Assembly: GCF_900105395.1 (NCBI RefSeq)
Contig: NZ_LT629775.1
Coordinates: 186,001-250,000 of the forward strand
Reading direction: 5' to 3'
Origin: Streptomyces sp. TLI_053
GTDB taxonomy: Bacteria > Actinomycetota > Actinomycetes > Streptomycetales > Streptomycetaceae
DNA: 64,000 nucleotides
The position numbers were made by a program, and so were the translations under genes. This document shows, piece after piece, positions 50,412 to 57,567 of this stretch. A model generated the notes under the pieces. The model saw only the letters and a program-made list of their open reading frames with translations, was not told where the DNA came from and did not search any database. Numbering within the stretch: the first letter of the stretch is position 1; each line of letters starts with the position of its first letter.

Positions 50412-52751
50412 GTGACTGGTGTCGGACGCCCGCAGGGGCGACTCAAGGGGGAGACCGACCAGGCTGACGACCTGGCACGGTTCGTGCGGGAGGTGACGTC
50501 CGGAATCACCGTCCGCGAACTCGCCCGGCACTACCGCGCGGGCAAGACCAGTTGGAGCGAGTACCGGTCGGGGGAGAAGGACATCCCGTGGCACCTGCTG
50601 GAGCGGGTGGTCCACGACCGGGTACCGGAACCGCAGGCCCGGAGGGCGTTGCTGGCCCGCGCCGCGCGACTGCACGAGGGGGCCGCCGCCGCGGCGCGGG
50701 GCGCGCGGCGCCCGGCACAGGGGCGGGCCGACGCGCAGCAGGCGATCGAGCGGGCCCGGCAGGCGCAGAGCCGGGCCGAGGCGAACGTGGCGGAGGCGGA
50801 CGAGCTGATCCGCGCGTTGACCGCGGCCGTGGCCGAACTGCGGAGGGAACTGGGCGACCGGGCTTCGGACGGCACCGGTGCGGCTGCGCCGCGGTGGGCG
50901 GAGGGGGACACGGCGGAGCCGCGCCGGTCCCGCCTGCGGGAGGTCGCCCGCGGTCTGGCCGAGGTGCGGCGCCTGCGGCGGACCGTGGAGGAGGCACGGC
51001 GGGCGGCACAGCCGCCGCGTGCACCGGAGCGGGAGGCGGACCCGGAAGCGGAACCGACCACCGCCGGGCGGTCGGCCGTCGGAGCCGGTACGCACGCCCG
51101 GGCGGACGAGCACCGGCTGCCCGGTGCCGAACCAGCGGTGATCGGCCGGGCGCGGGCGCACCTGCCGGTGCTGCGACGGATGGCCGGTGACCTCGTCGGA
51201 GAACGCGAGGCCCGGGAACGCGAGGCCGCCGCCGTCCGGAGCCGGGAGACGGACGGACGGTCTCTCGCGGTGCCGCGCCCACCGCTTCCCCGGATTGTCC
51301 GCGGTGAGATCGTCGGCGGTGCGGACAACTGTCCGCCCGGCCCCGTTGTCCGCCTCGGCCCTGTGCGCGTCGTCCCGTTCACGGGCGGGCCCGCCGCGGG
51401 CCCGGCGCGGAGGCGTTCCCGGGTGGTCACCGCCATCCTGGCGGCCGTGGTGCTGGTGCTGGCCGGGATGCTGCTCGGCACGCGGGTCGGCGGGCCGGTC
51501 GCGGTACCGGATGCGTCGGTGCCGAGCTTGGGTGACGGCCAGCACGTGCCGGCGGTCGTCGAGTCCGAAGGATCCTCGGCGCCCTCCCCGTCCTGGTCCG
51601 CGGGTGGAACTCCTGCCAGGCCGGCCTCCCCGGGGACGGACGGTCAGGCATCGACGGCGCCCGCCCCGGTTCCGTCCCCGGCCGGCCTGGCACCCGCCCC
51701 GGTTCCGTCCCCGGCCGGCACGGCGCCCCTGCCCGGCTCGCCGTCGACGAGTCCCCAGTCGCCGGCCTCTCCTTCGTCCGGTGCGGCCGCCCCGACGACG
51801 CGTCCGTCGGCTGCCCTGCCTCCTGGAAACGCGGCACCTGCAGCCAGCGCGACCTCGGCGTCGCCGCCCGAGGCGTCGAGCACCCCGCAGGACCGCAGCA
51901 CGCCGGACGTTGCGCCCGTCGCGGTGCCCGAACCGTCGCCATGGCCCGGGGTCGTGCCGTCCGTACCGGGCGCACTGTACTCGATCTCCCCGGACGACCG
52001 GGCCGTCTATCAGTGGCAGGGCAGCGGCACGGCCTGGACGCGCATCGGGGGCCCGGCGGAGCGGGTCCTCGCCGGACGGGCCGGGGTGTTCGTCGTGGAC
52101 GCGGACAACAAGCGGCTGCTCGGTTACGGCGGGACCCCCGGCAGCTGGACGCCCGTCGGCGAGCCCGGCGCCGACTTCGCGATCAGCGGCAGTCGGCTCT
52201 ACCGCCTCGCCTCGGACCACACCGGCGTCTACCGCTGGAAGGGCACCGGAACCGGCTGGACCAGGGTGGGCGGCCCGGCCGGGCGGCTGTTCGGGGGCGC
52301 GGCGGGCCTGTTCGCGACCGATCCGCGCAACACCCAAATCTTCCGCTACGACGAGGAGAAGGACTTCTGGCCCTACGTGGGCAACGAGGGAGCGACCTTC
52401 GCCGTCAGCGACACCCACCTCTACGGACTCTCGCCGGACCGCAGGCAGGTGCTCCAGTGGGACGGCACGGGCAGTGACTGGAGCCTCATCGGCGGTCCCG
52501 CCCAGGACCTCTACGCCGGCCCGTCGGACGTGTTCGCCACCAGCCCCGACCGGGGCACCTTCCTTCGCTACAGCCGCCGGCCCCAGTTCTGGGACCCCGT
52601 CAGCGAGGCGGGGGCCGAGTTCGCCGTCACGAACGACCACATCTTCCGCCTCGCGCCCGACCACAGCGCCGTCTACGAAGCACCCAGCGGCAATCCCACC
52701 CGCTGGACGAGAATCGGCGGCCCGGCGGTCACCCTGACCGCCGCCAGGTAG
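50412..52751 (+). CDS. HTH - coiled coil - TM - tectonin-like beta-propeller protein
   Basis: I prefer the GTG at 50412 (GAGGGGG upstream) over ATG 50349, giving 779 aa. Domains in order: an XRE-like HTH at ~10-75 (GITVRELARHYRAGKTSWSE, IPWHLLERVVHDRVP), an Ala/Arg/Glu coiled coil (~85-240), and one membrane helix near 338-358 (VVTAILAAVVLVLAGMLLG). A ~170-residue Pro/Ser linker follows. The C-terminal ~270 residues are tectonin-like repeats of type YQWQGSGTAWTRIGGPAERV and YRWKGTGTGWTRVGGPAGRL, at least five copies, forming a propeller outside the cell. This is a one-component receptor layout with an outside sugar- or wall-binding sensor and an inside DNA-binding or adaptor part. The downstream genes at 53038-55487 encode small secreted proteins. 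Confidence 0.85.
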   Translation: MTGVGRPQGRLKGETDQADDLARFVREVTSGITVRELARHYRAGKTSWSEYRSGEKDIPWHLLERVVHDRVPEPQARRALLARAARLHEGAAAAARGARRPAQGRADAQQAIERARQAQSRAEANVAEADELIRALTAAVAELRRELGDRASDGTGAAAPRWAEGDTAEPRRSRLREVARGLAEVRRLRRTVEEARRAAQPPRAPEREADPEAEPTTAGRSAVGAGTHARADEHRLPGAEPAVIGRARAHLPVLRRMAGDLVGEREAREREAAAVRSRETDGRSLAVPRPPLPRIVRGEIVGGADNCPPGPVVRLGPVRVVPFTGGPAAGPARRRSRVVTAILAAVVLVLAGMLLGTRVGGPVAVPDASVPSLGDGQHVPAVVESEGSSAPSPSWSAGGTPARPASPGTDGQASTAPAPVPSPAGLAPAPVPSPAGTAPLPGSPSTSPQSPASPSSGAAAPTTRPSAALPPGNAAPAASATSASPPEASSTPQDRSTPDVAPVAVPEPSPWPGVVPSVPGALYSISPDDRAVYQWQGSGTAWTRIGGPAERVLAGRAGVFVVDADNKRLLGYGGTPGSWTPVGEPGADFAISGSRLYRLASDHTGVYRWKGTGTGWTRVGGPAGRLFGGAAGLFATDPRNTQIFRYDEEKDFWPYVGNEGATFAVSDTHLYGLSPDRRQVLQWDGTGSDWSLIGGPAQDLYAGPSDVFATSPDRGTFLRYSRRPQFWDPVSEAGAEFAVTNDHIFRLAPDHSAVYEAPSGNPTRWTRIGGPAVTLTAAR

Positions 52752-53037
52752 CCCGGCGCTCCCGGGCGTGGAACGCCGGTCACCCCGGCGTGCTCGCGAA
52801 GCGTCTCCGATCGGCCTCCGACTCCTCGGCGGACAAAGCGGGTTGTCCGGCACTCACCTGGCCTTCGACCGTTCGCCGTTGATGGACAAACAGGCGGACC
52901 GGATGGTGGGACCACCGACGATTCCACGGGCCCAGGACGGGCCCGGTGCGAGGAGCACGCGATCCGAGGAATTCCGACGGAAAGTCGGATGCCCGGGCGT
53001 GGTCACCGTAGGGAATCGACTTTGTGAGGAGGAAACG
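52752..53037. other. Intergenic region, nothing supported
   Basis: It holds the promoter of the secreted protein at 53038, but no clear box is seen. GAGGAGGAAACG at its right end is that gene's binding site. Confidence 0.4.
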
Positions 53038-53454
53038 ATGAGGAAGCTCAAGACCGCAGCGGCGGCCCTGATCGCGAGCGGCACCCTGCTGCTGGCGGCT
53101 CCCGGAGTGGCATCCGCCACCGAGGTCCACCAGTACCTCGGAAACCTGGAGAACCTGGGCGCGAGCGGCGACAAGTGGAAGAGCACGGTCAACGCGACCG
53201 GCCGCTACAACACCTCCTGCACCAGCGTGAGCGGCTACGCGGGTGCGAACGGATGGGACCCGAACGGCTGGTTCAGCTCCATCCGGCGGGCGAAGGACCA
53301 GTCCGGGGCCTTCTGGAGCTCCGACCACTACAGCAGCGGGCGGTACTGCATCGAGAACAAGGACCTGCTCAGCTGGGGCGAGTACTACACGCGGGTGACC
53401 GCGAAGCACACCACCGCACTCGCGGGGATCAGCGTCGATCACTACGCCTGGTAG
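53038..53454 (+). CDS. Small secreted protein (138 aa)
   Basis: The ATG at 53038 follows GAGGAGGAAACG. The signal peptide KLKTAAAALIASGTLLLAAP ends near ASA-T. The mature ~110 residues contain three Cys and many aromatic residues: GDKWKSTVNATGRYNTSCTS, NGWDPNGWFSSIRRAKDQSG, FWSSDHYSSGRYCIENKDLL. It is rich in Trp/Tyr/Ser, typical of extracellular beta proteins. I do not recognise a family. A 17-bp hairpin follows the stop. It lies directly downstream of the tectonin receptor gene, which could regulate it. Confidence 0.7.
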   Translation: MRKLKTAAAALIASGTLLLAAPGVASATEVHQYLGNLENLGASGDKWKSTVNATGRYNTSCTSVSGYAGANGWDPNGWFSSIRRAKDQSGAFWSSDHYSSGRYCIENKDLLSWGEYYTRVTAKHTTALAGISVDHYAW

Positions 53455-53469
53455 CAGGTCGTACCGCGT

Positions 53470-53504
53470 GACCGTCCCGGGCGGCCGGGCCGCCCGGGAC
53501 GGTC
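53470..53504 (+). terminator. Terminator after the secreted protein gene
   Basis: 17-bp stem GACCGTCCCGGGCGGCC (53470-53486) and its complement (53488-53504), centred on one base, 15 bases past the stop. Confidence 0.75.
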
Positions 53505-53533
53505 GTCCCGTCCGGACCAAAGAGGAAGTCGGC

Positions 53534-54064
53534 ATGAAAGACGCTCCAGCGAGGCCGGTGCGCTTCGCATTGCTCCTGCTCGCGTTCGCAGCCACCGCGG
53601 TCGCCGGCTGTTCCACGCCGCACGGCGGATCCCGGAAGGCCCCGTCCGGCTACCGTCCCGTGGCGTCCGGCCAGGCGGTCGGACACACCTGGCAGTTGCT
53701 GCGCGGTGAGAACGGTGAGGGGATTTCCTGTCTGATGGTGAAGGTAGACCTGCTGGAGAGCTCTGCCGACTGCGGAATGAGCCTTGAGGTCGCGCCTTTC
53801 AATGTCGCGGTGCAGAGATTTCCGGACGGCTCGACGGTGGCGTTCGGCATCGCCAGAAAGGAGGTCACTGCCGTCCGCGTGGAACGGCGGGGTGCCGTGG
53901 AGGACGTGCCGATCGTCGGCACGCTCTCCGCGGAAGGCCCGAACTTCGTGGTCGTCCTGGGAACTCGCGGCGATCCGGTCGGTGACATCTCCTCTACGGG
54001 GCCGGACGGCAGGGCGTACTCCGTCCGGGACAAGATGGCCGAGGCCAACGGTGAAGGTGCGTGA
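53534..54064 (+). CDS. Lipoprotein (176 aa)
   Basis: The ATG at 53534 follows AGAGGAAG. The signal peptide FALLLLAFAATAVAGCSTPH has a lipobox (VAGC), so the mature protein is anchored by Cys25. The extracellular domain has YRPVASGQAVGHTWQLLRGE, a Cys pair (ISCLMVKVDL, SADCGMSLEV), then GSTVAFGIARKEVTAVRVER and NFVVVLGTRGDPVGDI. The layout, a beta sandwich with one disulfide, resembles many actinomycete surface lipoproteins. The function is unknown. It follows the previous gene's terminator, so it has its own promoter. Confidence 0.75.
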   Translation: MKDAPARPVRFALLLLAFAATAVAGCSTPHGGSRKAPSGYRPVASGQAVGHTWQLLRGENGEGISCLMVKVDLLESSADCGMSLEVAPFNVAVQRFPDGSTVAFGIARKEVTAVRVERRGAVEDVPIVGTLSAEGPNFVVVLGTRGDPVGDISSTGPDGRAYSVRDKMAEANGEGA

Positions 54065-54400
54065 GGGCCGGACACCAAGGCCGGGCGGGAGTCCCCACCG
54101 GTGAGGGAGGCAGCGAAGGGGGCCGCCGTCTCCTGGTGGTCAGGGTCGTCGCAGGCGCTCCGGTCGACGGCGATGGCGCGCAGCAGGAGGGTGACGGCGG
54201 TGGCCGGGATCATCAGGGTGTCGCTCGCCAGGTCGGGGACAACGGGCAGCCGCAGGGACGGCAGGGCGTCCTTGTGTCCGCGGCCATTCCGGGTTGTCCG
54301 CTGTTCACCTGGGCCGCGACCTGGTTTTGTTGGCGGACAATCAAATGTGCTCGCACTGTGGGAGCTCCACCGGGTCTTCGGCAACTCGTCGGAGCCCGCG
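54065..54400. other. Intergenic region, nothing supported
   Basis: No gene or hairpin I can support. The last ~100 bases are AT-richer and probably contain the promoter of the gene at 54426. Confidence 0.4.
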
Positions 54401-54575
54401 CCAAGACTTGACGAAGGAGCTCTCCGTGATCAAGAAGCACCTCGCGACCGTACTCACGGCCACGGTCCTCGCCGGAGGCTTCGTGGGCCTCTCCGCCGGC
54501 TCGGCCCACGCCGCCGACCGGGTCAACAAGTGCGGAAGCTCGTACGCCTTCAAGAAGAGCTGGACCATCAACGAC
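54401..54575 (+). repeat. 175-bp exact direct repeat, first copy (second at 55007-55181)
   Basis: Bases 54401-54575 and 55007-55181 are identical by eye over 175 positions, covering the leader, ribosome binding site, signal peptide and first ~50 codons of two adjacent genes. The genes then diverge, with a second shared block coding GNGYNCAIARGNDATVT. Confidence 0.9.
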
Positions 54576-54878
54576 AACGGCGACGCACGCGTGGCCGGAT
54601 TCATCGACATTTACTACAACAGCGGGAACGGATACAACTGCGCGATCGCCCGCGGGAACGACGCGACAGTCACCAATCACCACGAGATCTTCGTCGCCGT
54701 CCGACGCTCCGGAACGAACGACTGGATCAACGACGGTGCCGGCAGTAACTACACCCGGTACGCGGGCCCGGTCTACGCGTACGCCAAGGGGGCCTGCATC
54801 GACTTCGTCGGGGGGCTGAAGTACAACGAGTCCGCGGGTCAAGGGGCTTCCGGCTACAACTCCCAGCACTGCGGCTGA
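54426..54878 (+). CDS. Small secreted protein, tandem copy 1 (150 aa)
   Basis: The GTG at 54426 follows GAAGGAG. A signal peptide (LATVLTATVLAGGFVGLSAG, cut near AHA-AD) leads to a ~120-aa mature domain with four Cys (RVNKCGSS, GYNCAIARGND, KGACIDFVGG, SQHCG). A central signature is FIDIYYNSGNGYNCAIARGN. This pattern resembles small Streptomyces spore or substrate-associated secreted proteins, but I do not recognise a named family. The second copy at 55032-55487 shares the first ~50 codons exactly and is ~70 percent similar afterwards, so this is a recent tandem duplication. A hairpin follows the stop. Confidence 0.8.
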   Translation: MIKKHLATVLTATVLAGGFVGLSAGSAHAADRVNKCGSSYAFKKSWTINDNGDARVAGFIDIYYNSGNGYNCAIARGNDATVTNHHEIFVAVRRSGTNDWINDGAGSNYTRYAGPVYAYAKGACIDFVGGLKYNESAGQGASGYNSQHCG

Positions 54879-54889
54879 AACCATGGCCT

Positions 54890-54925
54890 GGCGGCCGACC
54901 GCTGACGACGGGGCGGTCGGCCGCC
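54890..54925 (+). terminator. Terminator between the two tandem secreted-protein genes
   Basis: 13-bp stem GGCGGCCGACCGC (54890-54902) / GCGGTCGGCCGCC (54913-54925) with a 10-base loop, 11 bases after the first copy. Confidence 0.7.
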
Positions 54926-55031
54926 CACTGTGACCAGGCAACGCTCCGGAGCCGGGCCCGAGCCGTCCCACAGCGACGGTAGCCCGGCCGTTCCGGCCCT
55001 CAGCAACCAAGACTTGACGAAGGAGCTCTCC

Positions 55032-55487
55032 GTGATCAAGAAGCACCTCGCGACCGTACTCACGGCCACGGTCCTCGCCGGAGGCTTCGTGGGCCTCTCC
55101 GCCGGCTCGGCCCACGCCGCCGACCGGGTCAACAAGTGCGGAAGCTCGTACGCCTTCAAGAAGAGCTGGACCATCAACGACCGTCACAACCTCGGCGTGG
55201 TGGTCGGATTCATAGATATCTACTACAACAGCGGGAACGGATACAACTGCGCGATCGCCCGCGGGAACGACGCGACAGTCACCGGCCAGAACCGGATCGC
55301 TGTCTTCATCCGGCGCTCCGGGGGCGGCACCTGGGTGAGCGACGGCACCGGCCAGAACTACACCCGGTACGCCGGCCCGGTCTACACGTACGGCAAGGAG
55401 GCCTGCATCGACTTCATGGGGGAGCTGAGGTACAACGAGTTCTCGGGATATGGTGACGGCGGCTACAGCAACGAGCACTGCGGCTGA
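55032..55487 (+). CDS. Small secreted protein, tandem copy 2 (151 aa)
   Basis: The GTG at 55032 has the same upstream GAAGGAG and the same signal peptide as the first copy. The mature part starts identically (DRVNKCGSSYAFKKSW) and then differs: DRHNLGVVVGFIDIYYNSG, TVTGQNRIAVFIRRSGGGTW, KEACIDFMGELRYNEFSGYG. All four Cys are kept. Substitutions cluster in loops between shared blocks. The two products may be secreted together with different binding preferences. The function is unknown. Confidence 0.8.
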   Translation: MIKKHLATVLTATVLAGGFVGLSAGSAHAADRVNKCGSSYAFKKSWTINDRHNLGVVVGFIDIYYNSGNGYNCAIARGNDATVTGQNRIAVFIRRSGGGTWVSDGTGQNYTRYAGPVYTYGKEACIDFMGELRYNEFSGYGDGGYSNEHCG

Positions 55488-56048
55488 AGCGCCCGGCCAC
55501 AGTGGGACAAAGGGGTGCGGCGGGGGCAGATCTCCAGGTCCATCCAGGCGATGTCGTTGAGCTCGATGTCGAGGCCTCGGGCGCAGTAACCGCCGCCCGC
55601 TCCCCTGCCCGGGTACGCAGCAGGTGCTTCAGCTCGGCCGCCCTGCGCAGCGCGAGGGCGGGCTCCGCGGCCGCTCGGGCCGTCCCGGGGCCAGCGGCGG
55701 CTCTCCCCCGCGCGGCCTGCGAAGTCGTCGTCGAGGACTCGCGGAACCGCTCCCGCCCGTGCAACGGCGCGAGGCCGGCGGCAACGGTTCCGTACCAGGC
55801 GGCCTCGGCCATCCGCGCGGCCGCCTCGTACCACTGCTCGTCGGCGCGGTGGCGCACCGGTCACGGCCCACGGTGCAGGCGGCCGCACGGGCGGGAGGCA
55901 GATGCGTCGGGTGGCTGGGGTGAGGGCGTCTGGGTGGCCTGGGAGGATCGGGGTGGGCGTTGCGCGCTGTCTGCCTCGGTGGTGTGTTTCGTGGCCCGCG
56001 CGGCCCCGGGTTCACCGGTTGCGGCGTGCCGATGGACCCTTGCTGAGG
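55488..56048. other. Intergenic region with a possible minus-strand relic
   Basis: No intact gene. Minus-strand frames around 55860-55600 (for example RMAEAAWYGTVAAGLAPLHG) and 55570-55510 (RGLDIELNDIAWMDLEICPR) look partly coding in different frames and may be a frameshifted relic of an unidentified gene. Confidence 0.3.
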
Positions 56049-56618
56049 TCAGTTCCAGGGTTCGTCGACGGTCCCGGTGGCGAAGGGGGTGCCTTCGAGG
56101 AGTTCCGGGGTCAGGTGGACGCCGGTGAGGTGTTCGGCGAGGGCCAGGGCGAGTTCGGTCCTGTCCGGGTAGGGGGCCGGGTCGAAATCCGGTACGGCGG
56201 CGGAGACGGTGCCGGGGGCCATGTCCTCGGTGCGCAGGCGGGCGGTTCCGTTCGCATACCAGCAGAATCGGGTGCTCGCGTTGACGTTGCGGAAGTGGGA
56301 GACGAGGGTGGTGTCCGCCCATGCCGCGATGGTCTCCTCGTGGACGCCGAGGTAGCCGTTGGGCTCGAGGACCAGGGTCCAGCCGTCGGCCAGGTCGGCC
56401 ACGGCGACGAGCATCCGCTCGCCGCCGGTTTCGGCCTCCAGGTTCTCGGCCGCCTCGCAGACTGCGTCGATGCCCGTGACCCAGGGGCCGCTCAGCGCGC
56501 CTGCCCGACGCAGCAGTTCGCCGGCCGGTACGCCTTCGACCAGGGTCAGGCAGTAAGCGTCCTGCAGGGACGGGTAGTGGGTGCGGAACCAGCTGTGGTC
56601 GTGCGTGTGGTCGCTCAT
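56049..56618 (-). CDS. DUF6461 family protein
   Basis: The ATG at 56618 is preceded by AAAGGTAGGA. The 189-aa protein shows the DUF6461 pattern: DAYCLTLVEGVPAGELLRRA near 20-39, then MLVAVADLADGWTLVLEPNG near 69-88, YLGVHEETIAAWADTTLVSH, FRNVNASTRFCWYANGTARL near 109-128, and a final acidic part with DRTELALALAEHLTGVHLTP. The family is abundant in Streptomyces and of unknown function, often near polymorphic-toxin or regulatory genes, possibly as immunity proteins. It is a single cytoplasmic protein. An IS110-type relic lies upstream. Confidence 0.85.
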   Translation of the reverse strand: MSDHTHDHSWFRTHYPSLQDAYCLTLVEGVPAGELLRRAGALSGPWVTGIDAVCEAAENLEAETGGERMLVAVADLADGWTLVLEPNGYLGVHEETIAAWADTTLVSHFRNVNASTRFCWYANGTARLRTEDMAPGTVSAAVPDFDPAPYPDRTELALALAEHLTGVHLTPELLEGTPFATGTVDEPWN

Positions 56619-56858
56619 GTGGGTCCTACCTTTCTAGGTGTGGGTCTGCTCTGACAATTCGTAGGATCAGAACGGCCAGGTGTTCTGGGTATGGCTGATG
56701 TGCGTGCCGCCGTTGGATGACTCAAAGGACTTGGCCGTCCGGAGCCCTGCGACGGCTCGACCGCCAATTGGGAGACGCGACTCGATCACTGCCGCAGGAC
56801 AACGTCGGCGAGGTCGTCTGCGGGTGTGACGTGATGGGACGAGCTGGCGGAGCGGAAC

Positions 56859-57488
56859 GTGCCCGAGATGTGGGCCGGGGTGGACATCGGCAAGGAACAC
56901 CACCACTGCGTGGTGATCAACGCTGACGGTGAGCGGCTGCTGTCCCGCCGGGTCCTGAACGGCGAGGCGGAACTGCTGGATCCCATCGGCGATGTCCTGG
57001 CGATGTCCACCGACGTGCTGTGGGCCGTCGACCTCAACCACGGCGGTGCCGCCCTGCTGATCGGTCTGCCGCTCGGCCACGACCAACCCATGGCCTGTCT
57101 GACGGGCCTGGCGGTCTACCGCGCCTCGGCCACCTACAAGGGCGGCAAAGGCAAGACCGATGCGAAGGACGCCTTCGCCATCGCCGATCGCCTGGCCGGG
57201 TTCGCCTGCCTTGCCCCCGGACCCCGCGACTCCGGCCGCGTGAGCGGCAACCTCCGCAGGCCCAAGCGATACCACCGCGGCCTGCTGCGGAGCATGCACC
57301 TCTCGGCCATGGTCAGCACCACGACGTGCCCCACCTCCAAGGCGTGCTACCAGCGCAAACGGGCCGAGGGGAAGGGCCACAAGCAGGCTCTGCTCGCTCT
57401 CGCCCGGCGCAGGCTCAACGTCCTGTGGGCAATGATCCATGACGGACAGTGCTATCAAGGTTCACCTCCCGTCACGACTGCGGCTTGA
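56859..57488 (+). pseudogene. IS110-family transposase with internal in-frame deletion
   Basis: The first ~120 residues are a normal IS110 DEDD domain: MWAGVDIGKEHHHCVVINAD with the first Asp, LWAVDLNHGGAALLIGLPLG, and YKGGKGKTDAKDAFAIADRL with the late acidic pair. At about GFACLAPG the frame jumps to sequence resembling the extreme C-terminus, ending KRAEGKGHKQALLALARRRL and NVLWAMIHDGQCYQ. About 190 residues are missing, including the region before the catalytic Ser of the transposase_20 domain. The frame stays open, so a 209-aa protein could be made, but it should be inactive for transposition. Confidence 0.8.
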
Positions 57489-57523
57489 CATCACGATTGG
57501 GAAGCTCCTTCTGTGACTGAGGC

Positions 57524-57553
57524 GCGGCGGGACGGGGGTGCCCGTCCCGCCGC
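57524..57553 (-). terminator. Terminator of the large secreted nuclease gene
   Basis: 13-bp stem GCGGCGGGACGGG (57524-57536) / CCCGTCCCGCCGC (57541-57553) with a GGTG loop, 14 bases beyond the minus-strand stop. Confidence 0.75.
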
Positions 57554-57567
57554 AGGTGTTCATGACC

